From Martelella sp. NC20 (GTDB lineage: Bacteria; Pseudomonadota; Alphaproteobacteria; Rhizobiales; Rhizobiaceae): a stretch of 64,000 nucleotides of DNA. This document shows, in pieces, positions 25,426 through 34,512 of the stretch. Within the stretch, counting starts at the first letter, position 1. Every line of letters begins with the position of its first letter. The notes beneath the pieces were generated by a model. It saw nothing but the letters and a program-made list of their open reading frames with translations, made no database searches and was not told where the DNA came from. The stretch spans positions 2,406,001 through 2,470,000 of the forward strand of contig NZ_CP054861.1 in NCBI RefSeq assembly GCF_013459645.1. The letters run 5' to 3'. The position numbers and the translations under genes were made by a program.

Positions 25426-26541
25426 ATGTCGATCACTCCCGTCCTGCAATTCGGCACCAGCCGCTTTCTGCAGGCCCATGCCGATCTGTTCATATCAGAG
25501 GCGATGGCCGAGGGGCGGGCGCTGGGGCCGGTAACGGTGGTGCAATCAAGCGGCGATCCGGCGCGGCGCAAACGGCTTGAGGCGCTGGCCGCGCCCGGCG
25601 GCTATCCGGTGCTTGTCAAAGGCATCGAGAATGGCGCGCCGGTTGAGCGGGAGGTGCGGGTCACAGCCATCGCCCGTGCGCTGACCACCGAAACGGACTG
25701 GCCGGAGATCGTCCGCATCGCCGTCGAGGACGCGCAGATCATTCTCTCCAACACGGGCGACGCCGGCTGGAAGCCGCAAGCCGACGACAACCTGCCGCAT
25801 TTTTCGCAGGCCATGTCCTATCCGGCGAAATTGACGCTGCTTTTGTTCGCGCGCTTTCAGGCCGGCGGACAAAAGCTGACGGTCATGCCCGCGGAACTGA
25901 TCGCCCGCAATGGCGAGACGTTGCGCGCGCGGGTTCTCGAACTGGCCGCCCCGCTGTCTGCCGATTTCGCGGCCTGGGTCGTCGAGAATGTGGTTTTCGC
26001 CAATTCGCTGGTCGATCGCATTGTCTCCGAGCCGCTGGAGCCAGCGGGCGCGGTGGCCGAGCCCTATGCGCTCTGGGCCGTCGAGGACGCGCCGAACCTG
26101 ACCTTGCCCTGCAGCCATCGGGCCATCCAATTGGTGTCCGATCTCGAGCGGATCGAGAAGCTGAAGCTCCACATTCTCAATCTCGGCCACACCTATCTGG
26201 TTTCCCGATGGCTGGCGCGCGGCGACGATCAAGGGCTACTGGTGCGCGAGGCTATGGCAGATGCGGCCATCCGCGCCGATCTGGCCGATCTTTATGAACG
26301 AGAGGTGCTGCCGACCTTCCGTGCCGCCGGCTATGGCGATGAGGCGCGCACCTACATTGACATCACGCTTGAGCGCTTCGCCAATCCGTTTCTGGTGCAC
26401 CGGCTTTCCGATATCGCGCAGAATCACGGCGAGAAGATCCGCCGCCGCATCGGCGCTTTCATCGAATGGGGCAGGGCGCTTGGCGTTACCGGCGATCAGC
26501 ACCGGTTGAAGCGGATTGTCGAAGAGGAGGCCCAAGCATGA
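25426..26541 (+). CDS. Tagaturonate reductase / mannonate oxidoreductase family protein
   Basis: A 371-residue member of the polyol-specific long-chain dehydrogenase family. The catalytic pattern KxxxxNxxH is visible as KLHILNLGH (about residues 242-250), and the N-terminal NAD fold begins VLQFGTSRFLQAHADLF. It is shorter than the classic UxaB or UxuB (about 480 residues), the usual size for the compact alphaproteobacterial group. Next to altronate dehydratase, interconversion of tagaturonate and altronate is the likely reaction. A 143-base gap separates it from uxaA. It ends in an ATGA overlap with a frame that is cut short. A diverged piece of the same gene family lies about 0.5 kb downstream in reverse orientation. 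Confidence 0.82.
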   Translation: MSITPVLQFGTSRFLQAHADLFISEAMAEGRALGPVTVVQSSGDPARRKRLEALAAPGGYPVLVKGIENGAPVEREVRVTAIARALTTETDWPEIVRIAVEDAQIILSNTGDAGWKPQADDNLPHFSQAMSYPAKLTLLLFARFQAGGQKLTVMPAELIARNGETLRARVLELAAPLSADFAAWVVENVVFANSLVDRIVSEPLEPAGAVAEPYALWAVEDAPNLTLPCSHRAIQLVSDLERIEKLKLHILNLGHTYLVSRWLARGDDQGLLVREAMADAAIRADLADLYEREVLPTFRAAGYGDEARTYIDITLERFANPFLVHRLSDIAQNHGEKIRRRIGAFIEWGRALGVTGDQHRLKRIVEEEAQA

Positions 26542-26657
26542 AAACCAGCCGGATCGGCCAGTTCCTCAAGACATCCGGTGAGCTGCAGTGCCGTCACCCG
26601 TTCTTGATCGCGATCCCGGCTTCATTCAGCATCACCTCCGAGACATCGAAACTGTGA
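26538..26657 (+). pseudogene. Truncated start of a further operon gene
   Basis: An ATG overlaps the preceding stop as ATGA, the coupling seen throughout this operon, and opens MKTSRIGQFLKTSGELQ. The frame then runs into the antisense of the deaminase relic, whose stop codon is at 26594, and ends at 26657. It therefore looks like the first 15-18 codons of a lost gene, cut off by the rearrangement that brought in the reverse-strand sequence. The original product cannot be identified. Confidence 0.4.
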
Positions 26658-27117
26658 TCCAGCTTGCCATCGTTTTCCGGCTTCGGCGGCAATCGGCACA
26701 GACGATGCCGCTCTGGATGATGGCGCGGGCGCAATCGGCGCAGGGGAAGCGGTTAACGTAGATGGTGCAACCGGCAAGCGCTGCGCCGGAGCGGGCGGCA
26801 TTGTAGATGGCGTTGCGTTCAGCGTGCTCGATCCAGAAGAATTTCTCGCCGCTGGCACGGTCGAAGCGGGTGGCGTCCTCGTTGCCAACGCCGCGCGGCA
26901 GGCCGTTATAGCCGGTGGCGCGCACCTCGTGCCCTGGCCCGACGATCACCGCGCCGATCTTGAAATCGCGATCCTCCGACCGGGAGGCGGTTTCGTCGCA
27001 GAGCGCATGAAAGCGGGCGACCAGATAGGTGTGGCCGATATTGAGAATGTGGAGCTTCAGCTTCTCGATCCGATCGAGATCGGACGCCAGTTGGATGGCA
27101 GGGTGCGCGCAGGGCAA
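26594..27117 (-). pseudogene. Chimeric, frameshifted cytidine/deoxycytidylate deaminase relic
   Basis: The central part is a clear zinc deaminase: HAE at residues 98-100 and PCADC (C126, C129), with DFKIGAVIVG and TGYNGLPRG upstream. Two defects are visible. First, residues 1-36 are not deaminase but a copy of the uxaB-family segment LPCxHxAIQLxSDL through KLHILNIGHTYLV, so the native start is missing. Second, after IIQSGI (about 26703) one base is lacking; in the next frame the expected tail continues (RLCRLPPKPENDGKLDHS through the end GIAIKNG) to a TGA at 26594-26596. As read, the protein would end early with an unrelated tail. It is likely non-functional unless the frameshift is a sequencing error. 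Confidence 0.78.
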
Positions 27118-27120
27118 GGT
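27010..27120 (-). repeat. Inverted, diverged duplicate of a uxaB-family segment
   Basis: The minus strand here is about 85 percent identical by eye to bases 26098-26208 of the oxidoreductase gene on the plus strand. It encodes TLPCAHPAIQLASDLDRIEK and the catalytic KLHILNIGH. It is a fragment of a paralogue or a recombined copy, fused to the deaminase relic and abutting the crp/fnr stop codon at 27120. Confidence 0.8.
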
Positions 27121-27824
27121 CAGGTATTGGGGTCGTCGATCAATGGCGTCGGCCTGGCGAGGGTTTCCAGCGACTTGATGTCGGAAAGCCGGATTTTCGT
27201 TCCGTCGACCTCGACGCCATAGGGCTTCAGCGTGTTGAAGGCCCGCGACAGGTTTTCCGGCGTCATGCCGAGCAGCGAGGCGAGCGTGCGCTTGTCGTAG
27301 GGCAGTTCGAACGTGCCGGTGTCCGCGCCGAATTCACGATTGAGCCGAAGAAGCATGTTGGCGAGCCGCTCCACGGAGCTGCGCAGTTTCAGACCCTTGT
27401 GCTCCTTGATCACATAGCGATAGCTGTCGGCCATTTCCCGAACCATTGCACGGGCGAACGCATCGTCGAGTTCGAAGATCGACCGGACATTCTCCGACGG
27501 GATTAGCAGGATCTTCGAGCGCGACCGCGTGCGCGCCGACATCAGGTAGACGGCGTCCTTCAGGACGGCGGCGAGAATGAAGGCGCTGACCGGATGCACC
27601 ATCGCCATGGTCGCCTCGCGTCGGTTGGCGTGGGCATAGAGTTCAACACAGCCTTCGATGACGATATAGAGGAAATCGGCCGGATCGCCCTGGTGCACCA
27701 GATCGAGCTGCGGCGGAAAGGTCTGGAGATAGGCCGCCTGCATCAGCGCCTCGAAATTCTCCTCGCCCATGCTGCTGAACAGGCCCAGCGCCCGCACCTG
27801 GGGCAGATCGGAAGATCGCATCAT
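27120..27824 (-). CDS. Crp/Fnr family regulator of the nitrate locus
   Basis: 234 residues: an N-terminal cyclic-nucleotide-binding-like beta-roll (QGDPADFLYIVIEGCVELYA), a long dimerisation helix and a C-terminal winged helix (LASLLGMTPENLSRAFNTLKPYG). The N-terminus lacks the cysteine cluster of oxygen-sensing Fnr, so it resembles the DNR/NNR or other cluster-free groups that respond to NO or another signal. It diverges from narK, and a perfect Fnr-type site lies between them. It is the obvious candidate regulator of the nar operon. AAGGCGAG precedes the tandem ATGs. Confidence 0.88.
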   Translation of the reverse strand: MMRSSDLPQVRALGLFSSMGEENFEALMQAAYLQTFPPQLDLVHQGDPADFLYIVIEGCVELYAHANRREATMAMVHPVSAFILAAVLKDAVYLMSARTRSRSKILLIPSENVRSIFELDDAFARAMVREMADSYRYVIKEHKGLKLRSSVERLANMLLRLNREFGADTGTFELPYDKRTLASLLGMTPENLSRAFNTLKPYGVEVDGTKIRLSDIKSLETLARPTPLIDDPNT

Positions 27825-27967
27825 CTCGCCTTGATATTTTTCGTATCATCAATTGATAAATTTAGCATCGTAGACGTTCACCTGCAACAGCTCGATTTGA
27901 TGTTGATTTCAGCGCAGGCAAGCAATTTTCCCGGTCGTTCTTGTTTCTGTCGCGCCACCTGTCCCCC

Positions 27968-27981
27968 TTGACTTAGGTCAA
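27968..27981. promoter_or_regulatory. Fnr/DNR-type binding site upstream of narK
   Basis: TTGACTTAGGTCAA is a perfect TTGAC-N4-GTCAA palindrome, matching the Crp/Fnr consensus TTGAY-N4-RTCAA. Its centre is 88 bases before the narK ATG. A weak TATTAT-like -10 (CATTAT, 28015-28020) lies about 40 bases downstream, so activation of narK-narGHJI by the divergent Crp/Fnr protein is plausible. A second, half-conserved TTGAT-containing stretch lies at about 27833-27859. Confidence 0.8.
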
Positions 27982-28062
27982 CTTCGAGAACCTCCCAACC
28001 CTTCTAGCTGTCAGGCATTATCTTTCAATGAGCGGGCTTCCGCTCGAATTTGGGGGCATTTC

Positions 28063-30744
28063 ATGTCTGCGGTTGACGGTGTTTCGCGAGGTGACCAGCG
28101 CCGGGCGCTCGGTCTCAGCACGGTGGCCTTTACGGTCTGCTTCGCGGTCTGGACGATCTTCGCCATCATCGGGGTCGAGATCAAAGGCGAACTCGGTCTT
28201 TCCGAAACCCAGTTCGGCATTCTGGTGGCGACGCCGGTGCTCACCGGCTCGCTCACCAGGTTGATGCTGGGGATCTGGACCGAGCAATATGGCGGACGGC
28301 TGGTGTTTCCGCTGCAGATGCTGCTGGCGGCCGGCGCGACCTGGCTCTTGACCTCGGCCGACACCTATCCGCTTTTTCTGCTGGCAGCGCTCGGTGTCGG
28401 GCTTGCGGGCGGCTCCTTCGCTGTCGGCGTCACCTATGTCTCGCACTGGTACCCGCCGGAAAAGCAGGGGACGGCACTCGGCATTTTCGGTGCGGGCAAT
28501 GTCGGCGCGGCGGTGACGAAATTCGGCGCGCCGTTCGTCATGGTCGCTTTCGGCTGGCAGGCGGTCGCCAATGTCTGGGCCTTGGCGCTTGCCGCCATCG
28601 CCATCGCCTTCTTCGTGTTCTCGAAAAATGACCCGGTGTTCGAAGAGCGTCGCCGCTCCGGTGCGAAGGCCAGTTCGGTCGCGGCCCAGCTTGCGCCGCT
28701 GAAGAACCTGCAGGTCTGGCGCTTCTCGCTCTACTATTTCTTCGTCTTCGGCGCCTTCGTCGCGCTGGCGCTGTGGCTGCCGCATTACCTGGTTGACGTC
28801 TACGGCGTCGATATCCGCACGGCGGGCATGGCGGCCGCGACCTTCTCTCTGTCGGCCAGCCTGTTCCGCGCCTATGGCGGCCATCTGGCGGACCGGTTCG
28901 GCGCGCGCTCGGTGATGTACTGGACCTTCGGCTTTTCGCTGCTGCTGCTGTTCATGCTGTCCTACCCGCCGACGAGCTACACCATCCACGCCAGGGGCGG
29001 CGACATCATCTTCTCGACCGCGATGAGCTTCGGCGCATTCGTGCTGATGATCTTCTGTCTCGGCTTCTTCATGAGCCTCGGCAAGGCCGCCGTCTACAAG
29101 CATATCCCGGTCTATTATCCCGAGAATGTCGGCTCCGTCGGCGGCCTTGTTGGCATGATCGGCGGGCTGGGCGGCTTCGTCCTGCCGATCGTGTTCGGCA
29201 CGCTGCTCGACCTCACAGGTGTCTATACCACCTGTTTCGCCTTCCTGTTCCTGCTGGTCGCCGTCGCCCTTTCATGGATGCACCTGTCGATCCGGCGGAT
29301 GGAGCACCGCAACCGGGCGGGCGTCGATACGCTGCCGGAACTGCCGGAATTCGAGGGCATGACGCCGAAGACCCAGGTGTCTGCCGCGACGCTCACGGAA
29401 TGGAACCCGGAAGACAAGAGCTTCTGGGAGAACACCGGTCGGCGGATCGCGAAACGCAATCTCTGGATTTCCATTCCGGCGCTGCTTCTGGCCTTTTCGG
29501 TGTGGATGGTCTGGTCGGTCGTCGTCGCGCGGCTCCCAGCCATCGGTTTCGACTTTACCGATGCCCAGCTCTTCTGGCTGGCGGCGCTGCCAGGGCTTTC
29601 GGGCGCCACGCTCAGGATCTTCTATTCCTTCATGGTGCCGATCTTCGGCGGACGGCTGTGGACCACGCTTTCCACCGCCTCGCTGCTGCTGCCGGCCATG
29701 GGCATCGGCTATGCCGTGCAGAACCCGGAAACGCCCTACCTGATCTTCCTCGTCCTGGCACTTCTGTGCGGGCTTGGCGGCGGCAATTTCGCCTCGTCGA
29801 TGGCCAATATCAGCTTCTTTTTCCCGAAGGCCGAAAAGGGCAATGCGCTGGCCATGAATGCCGGGCTCGGCAATCTCGGCGTCTCGGTCATGCAGTTCCT
29901 GGTGCCGGTCGTCATCACCATGGGCGTTTTCGGCGCGCTTGGCGGCGAACCGCAGGTATTGTCGGATGGCGGAAAGCTGTGGCTGCAGAATGCCGGTTTC
30001 GTCTGGGTGCCGTTCATCATCGCGGCCACCATCGCCGCGTATTTCGGCATGAACGACATTGCCTCGGCCAAGGCCTCGTTCGCCGACCAGGCGGTGATCT
30101 TCTCGCGCTTCCACAACTGGATCATGTGCGTTCTCTATACCGGCACATTCGGTTCGTTCATCGGCTATTCCGCCGGTTTCCCGCTGCTGATGAAAACCCA
30201 GTTTCCGGACGTCAACGCGCTCGCCTATGCCTTTCTCGGCCCGCTGGTCGGTGCGCTCAGCCGGGCGGGAACCGGTTGGGTCTCCGATCGGTTCGGCGGT
30301 GGGCGGGTCACGTTCTGGACCTTCGTCGGCATGTTCGTCGCTGTCGTTGGCGTGCTGCAATTCCTGCCGCATGGCGGGGAGGGCGGTAATTTCTGGGCGT
30401 TCTTCGCCTGCTTCATGGTGCTGTTCTTCCTCACCGGCGTCGGCAATGCGTCGACCTTCCAGATGATCCCCGCGATCATGCGCCGCGAGGTGCCGCGCCT
30501 GATGCCGGAACTCGATGCTGCGACACTTCAGAAGCAGACCGACCGCGAGAGCGCGGCGATCATCGCCTTCACCTCGGCCATTGCCGCCTATGGCGCATTC
30601 TTCATCCCCAAATCCTACGGCACCTCGATCTCGATGACCGGCGGGCCGGACATCGCGCTGTGGGGCTTCAGCATCTTCTACGTGCTCTGCGCTCTTCTGA
30701 CCTTCTTCTACTACACGCGGCGCAATGCGCCTGTGCCCTGCTGA
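28063..30744 (+). CDS. narK: Fused nitrate/nitrite transporter NarK1-NarK2
   Basis: 893 residues containing two complete major-facilitator domains with a linker at about residues 420-465. The first half resembles NarK1-type nitrate/proton symporters (VEIKGELGLSETQFGILVATPVLTGSL, GVTYVSHWYPPEKQG). The second resembles NarK2-type nitrate/nitrite antiporters (GGGNFASSMANISFFFPKAEKGNALAMNAGLGNLG, the nitrate signature). The fusion is known in Paracoccus and other denitrifiers. It supplies nitrate to the cytoplasmic NarG site and exports nitrite. It is the first gene of the nar operon, 24 bases before narG. Confidence 0.93.
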   Translation: MSAVDGVSRGDQRRALGLSTVAFTVCFAVWTIFAIIGVEIKGELGLSETQFGILVATPVLTGSLTRLMLGIWTEQYGGRLVFPLQMLLAAGATWLLTSADTYPLFLLAALGVGLAGGSFAVGVTYVSHWYPPEKQGTALGIFGAGNVGAAVTKFGAPFVMVAFGWQAVANVWALALAAIAIAFFVFSKNDPVFEERRRSGAKASSVAAQLAPLKNLQVWRFSLYYFFVFGAFVALALWLPHYLVDVYGVDIRTAGMAAATFSLSASLFRAYGGHLADRFGARSVMYWTFGFSLLLLFMLSYPPTSYTIHARGGDIIFSTAMSFGAFVLMIFCLGFFMSLGKAAVYKHIPVYYPENVGSVGGLVGMIGGLGGFVLPIVFGTLLDLTGVYTTCFAFLFLLVAVALSWMHLSIRRMEHRNRAGVDTLPELPEFEGMTPKTQVSAATLTEWNPEDKSFWENTGRRIAKRNLWISIPALLLAFSVWMVWSVVVARLPAIGFDFTDAQLFWLAALPGLSGATLRIFYSFMVPIFGGRLWTTLSTASLLLPAMGIGYAVQNPETPYLIFLVLALLCGLGGGNFASSMANISFFFPKAEKGNALAMNAGLGNLGVSVMQFLVPVVITMGVFGALGGEPQVLSDGGKLWLQNAGFVWVPFIIAATIAAYFGMNDIASAKASFADQAVIFSRFHNWIMCVLYTGTFGSFIGYSAGFPLLMKTQFPDVNALAYAFLGPLVGALSRAGTGWVSDRFGGGRVTFWTFVGMFVAVVGVLQFLPHGGEGGNFWAFFACFMVLFFLTGVGNASTFQMIPAIMRREVPRLMPELDAATLQKQTDRESAAIIAFTSAIAAYGAFFIPKSYGTSISMTGGPDIALWGFSIFYVLCALLTFFYYTRRNAPVPC

Positions 30745-30768
30745 TCGCCCGAAACAAAGGAACGGATC

Positions 30769-33700
30769 ATGTCTCTTCTCCTCGACCGCCTCAATTTTCT
30801 GGCGCGCAAGAATGTCGGTACATTTTCGGATGGCCACGGTGTGACGACGAATGAAAACCGCGACTGGGAGGAAGCCTATCGCAAGCGCTGGCAGCACGAC
30901 AAGATCGTGCGCTCCACCCATGGCGTGAACTGCACCGGCTCCTGCTCATGGAAGATCTATGTCAAGGGCGGGATCGTCACCTGGGAAACCCAGCAGACCG
31001 ACTATCCGCGCACCCGGCCAGACATGCCCAATCATGAACCGCGCGGTTGCGCGCGCGGGGCCAGCTACAGCTGGTACATGTATTCGGCCAACCGGGTGAA
31101 ATACCCGCTGATCCGCGCGCGGCTATTGAAACTCTGGCGCAAGGAGCGCGAGGACAAAAGCCCGGTGGCGGCCTGGGGAGCCATTCAGGAGGATCCGGCA
31201 AAGCGGGCCGACTATATCAAGGTGCGCGGCCTTGGCGGTTTCGTGCGCGCCACATGGGACGAGGTCAACGAGCTCATCGCGGCGGCCAACGCCTATACCG
31301 CGAAGAGGTGGGGGCCCGACCGCGTCATCGGATTTTCGCCGATCCCGGCGATGTCGATGGTCTCTTACGCGGCCGGGTCCCGCTACCTGTCGCTGCTCGG
31401 CGGCACCTGCATGTCGTTTTACGACTGGTATTGCGATCTGCCGCCGGCCTCGCCGATGACCTGGGGCGAACAGACCGACGTGCCGGAATCGGCCGACTGG
31501 TACAATGCCGGCTTCCTGATGCTCTGGGGATCGAACGTGCCCCAGACCCGCACGCCCGATGCGCATTTCTACACGGAAGTGCGCTACAAGGGCACGAAGT
31601 CGGTCGTCGTGTCGCCGGATTATTCGGAAGCCGCCAAATTCTCCGACCTCTGGCTGCATCCGAAACAAGGCACGGACGCAGCACTCGCCATGGCGCTCGG
31701 CCATGTGATCCTGCGCGAATACCATCTCGACCGGAAGGTCGGCTATTTCGACGACTACTGTCGCCGCTATACCGACATGCCGATGCTGGTGCGGTTGGTG
31801 AAACAGGATGGCCGCTACGTGCCCGAGCGCTTCGTCCGCGCCTCGGAGTTTGAAGGCGGTCTCGGTGAAACCAACAATGGCGACTGGAAGACGGTCGGTT
31901 TCGACGCCAAGACCGGCGAGGTCGTCGCCCCGCGCGGTTCGGCGGGCTATCGCTGGGGCGAAAAGGGCAAGTGGAACCTCGAACAGAAGGATGGTTCAGG
32001 CAGCGACGTCGAACTTGTCATGAGCCTTGCGGAAAAGCACGACGGCGTCGAAGACGTTGCCTTTCCCTATTTCGGCAGCCGCCAGCACGATTATTTCGAA
32101 GGCACCGACCACGACAGCGTCCTGATGCGCAAGGTGCCGGTCCGCCGGATCGCGCTTGCCGACGGCGAGGCGGTGGTCACGACGGTCTTTGACCTGTTTA
32201 TCGCCAATTACGGCCTCGATCGCGGCTTCGGCGGCGAAAATACCGCAACCTCCTTCGACGACGGAACGCCCTATACGCCGGCCTGGGCGGAAAAGATCAC
32301 CGGCGTTCCGCGCGAACAGATCATTGCCGTGGCGCGGGCCTTTGCCGGAAACGCGGAAAAGACCAATGGCCGCTCGATGGTCATTCTGGGGGCCGGTCTG
32401 AACCACTGGTACCACATGGATATGAACTATCGCGGGATCATCAACATGCTGGTGATGTGCGGTTGTATCGGCCAGTCCGGCGGTGGCTGGAGCCATTATG
32501 TCGGCCAGGAAAAGCTGAGGCCGCAGACCGGCTGGTTGCCGCTCGCCTTCGGGCTCGACTGGTCGCGTCCGCCGCGCCAGATGAACTCGACCTCGTTCTT
32601 CTACGCCCATACCGACCAGTGGCGCTACGAAACGGTGAAGGTTGACGAACTTCTGTCGCCGACCGCGCCGGAAGGCCCGTGGGATGCGACGCTGATCGAC
32701 TACAATATCCGCGCCGAGCGGATGGGCTGGCTGCCGTCCGCACCGCAACTGCGCACCAATCCGCTCGAAGTGGCGCGCGCGGCCGAGGCCTCCGGCAAGA
32801 CGCCCGGAGACTATATCGCGGATGCGCTGAAGTCCGGCACGCTTTCCATGTCCTGCGATGACCCGGATGCGGAGGAAAACTGGCCGCGCAACATGTTCGT
32901 GTGGCGCTCCAACCTGCTCGGCTCCTCGGGCAAGGGGCATGAGTATTTCCTCAAGCACCTGCTGGGTACCTCGCATGGCCTGATGGGCAAGGATCTCGGT
33001 GAGGAGGGCCGTCTGGAGGTCAAGGAGGTCGTCTGGCATGACGAGGCGCCGGAAGGAAAGCTTGATCTGCTGGTCACGCTTGATTTCCGCATGTCCACGA
33101 CCTGCGTCTATTCCGACATCGTGCTGCCGACGGCGACATGGTACGAGAAGAACGACCTCAATACCTCGGACATGCACCCCTTCATCCATCCGTTGACCAG
33201 CGCCGCCGATCCGGCCTGGCAGTCGCGCTCGGACTGGGAAATCTTCAAGGGTATCGCCAAGAGGTTTTCCGAAGTCGCGCCGGAAGTGCTCGGCGTCGAA
33301 AAGGATATCGTGCTGGTGCCGACCCTGCATGATACGCCCGGCGAACTGGCCCAGCCCTTCGACGTCAAGGACTGGAGGAAGGGCGAGACCGATCCGGTGC
33401 CCGGCAAGACCATGCCCAACGTCACGGTTGTCGAGCGGGATTACCCCAATCTCTACCGCAAGTTCACCTCCGTCGGGCCGCTGCTGGAAAAGCTCGGCAA
33501 TGGCGGCAAGGGCATTTCATGGAACACGGAACATGAGGTGGAACTGCTTGGCAAGTTGAACGGCACGGTGACGGAAGAGGGCGTATCGAAAGACCGTCCG
33601 AAGATCGACACCGATATCGACGCCTCCGAGGTTATTCTCATGCTTGCGCCCGAAACCAATGGCGAGGTCGCGGTCAAGGCCTGGAAAGCGCTCTCGGTGA

Positions 33701-34512
33701 TCACCGGGCGCGAGCATGCGCATCTTGCCCTGCCCAAAGAGGACGAGAAAATCCGTTTCCGGGATATCGTCGCCCAGCCGCGCAAGATCATCTCCTCGCC
33801 GACATGGTCGGGGCTGGAATCGGAGAAGGTCTGCTACAACGCCTGCTACACCAATGTCCACGAACTGATCCCGTGGCGGACGCTTTCCGGGCGTCAGCAG
33901 CTTTATCAGGACCATTTGTGGATGCGGGCCTTCGGTGAAGCCCTCTGCGTCTACCGCCCGCCGATCGACACCGGAACCGTGACGCCGGCGATCGAGGCGC
34001 GTATCGACGGCCAGCCGCACCTGGTGCTGAATTTCATCACCCCGCACCAGAAATGGGGCATCCACTCCACCTATACCGACAATCTCCTGATGCTGACGCT
34101 CAATCGCGGCGGTCCGGTGGTGTGGATCTCCGAGCCGGATGCCGCCCGCGCCGGCATCGTCGATAATGACTGGGTCGAGGTCTACAACGCCAACGGCGCG
34201 CTGGTTGCCCGCGCGGTCGTCTCGCAGCGCATGAAGGACGGCACGATCTTCATGTACCACGCGCAGGAGAAGATCGTGAATACGCCCGGCTCGCCGCTCA
34301 CCGGCCAGCGCGGCGGCATTCACAACTCCGTCACCCGCGTCATTCCCAAGCCGACCCACATGATCGGCGGCTACGCCCATCAGTCCTACGGCTTCAACTA
34401 TTACGGAACCGTCGGGTCCAACCGCGATGAATTCGTCGTCGTCCGCAAACTCGAAAACGTCGACTGGATGGACGATGCCCCAAGCCTTGCTGGAAAGGAG
34501 GCCGCAGAATGA
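30769..34512 (+). CDS. narG: Respiratory nitrate reductase alpha subunit NarG
   Basis: A full-length 1247-residue membrane-bound nitrate reductase catalytic subunit, carrying the bis-MGD molybdenum cofactor. The N-terminal FS0 cluster ligands are the NarG-type His plus three Cys: H51, C55, C59 (STHGVNCTGSCSWK) and C94 (EPRGCARGASY). Other landmarks are the Mo-region TWGEQTDVPESADWYNAG and the C-terminal dinucleotide-binding domain. It reduces nitrate to nitrite on the cytoplasmic face using quinol electrons passed through NarI and NarH. It overlaps narH by four bases. Confidence 0.97.
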   Translation: MSLLLDRLNFLARKNVGTFSDGHGVTTNENRDWEEAYRKRWQHDKIVRSTHGVNCTGSCSWKIYVKGGIVTWETQQTDYPRTRPDMPNHEPRGCARGASYSWYMYSANRVKYPLIRARLLKLWRKEREDKSPVAAWGAIQEDPAKRADYIKVRGLGGFVRATWDEVNELIAAANAYTAKRWGPDRVIGFSPIPAMSMVSYAAGSRYLSLLGGTCMSFYDWYCDLPPASPMTWGEQTDVPESADWYNAGFLMLWGSNVPQTRTPDAHFYTEVRYKGTKSVVVSPDYSEAAKFSDLWLHPKQGTDAALAMALGHVILREYHLDRKVGYFDDYCRRYTDMPMLVRLVKQDGRYVPERFVRASEFEGGLGETNNGDWKTVGFDAKTGEVVAPRGSAGYRWGEKGKWNLEQKDGSGSDVELVMSLAEKHDGVEDVAFPYFGSRQHDYFEGTDHDSVLMRKVPVRRIALADGEAVVTTVFDLFIANYGLDRGFGGENTATSFDDGTPYTPAWAEKITGVPREQIIAVARAFAGNAEKTNGRSMVILGAGLNHWYHMDMNYRGIINMLVMCGCIGQSGGGWSHYVGQEKLRPQTGWLPLAFGLDWSRPPRQMNSTSFFYAHTDQWRYETVKVDELLSPTAPEGPWDATLIDYNIRAERMGWLPSAPQLRTNPLEVARAAEASGKTPGDYIADALKSGTLSMSCDDPDAEENWPRNMFVWRSNLLGSSGKGHEYFLKHLLGTSHGLMGKDLGEEGRLEVKEVVWHDEAPEGKLDLLVTLDFRMSTTCVYSDIVLPTATWYEKNDLNTSDMHPFIHPLTSAADPAWQSRSDWEIFKGIAKRFSEVAPEVLGVEKDIVLVPTLHDTPGELAQPFDVKDWRKGETDPVPGKTMPNVTVVERDYPNLYRKFTSVGPLLEKLGNGGKGISWNTEHEVELLGKLNGTVTEEGVSKDRPKIDTDIDASEVILMLAPETNGEVAVKAWKALSVITGREHAHLALPKEDEKIRFRDIVAQPRKIISSPTWSGLESEKVCYNACYTNVHELIPWRTLSGRQQLYQDHLWMRAFGEALCVYRPPIDTGTVTPAIEARIDGQPHLVLNFITPHQKWGIHSTYTDNLLMLTLNRGGPVVWISEPDAARAGIVDNDWVEVYNANGALVARAVVSQRMKDGTIFMYHAQEKIVNTPGSPLTGQRGGIHNSVTRVIPKPTHMIGGYAHQSYGFNYYGTVGSNRDEFVVVRKLENVDWMDDAPSLAGKEAAE

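Noticed and set aside
29272..30921. A 549-codon minus-strand open frame across the narK second half
   Set aside because: Its composition is charged and repetitive with no membrane or domain character, and it crosses the narK-narG junction.
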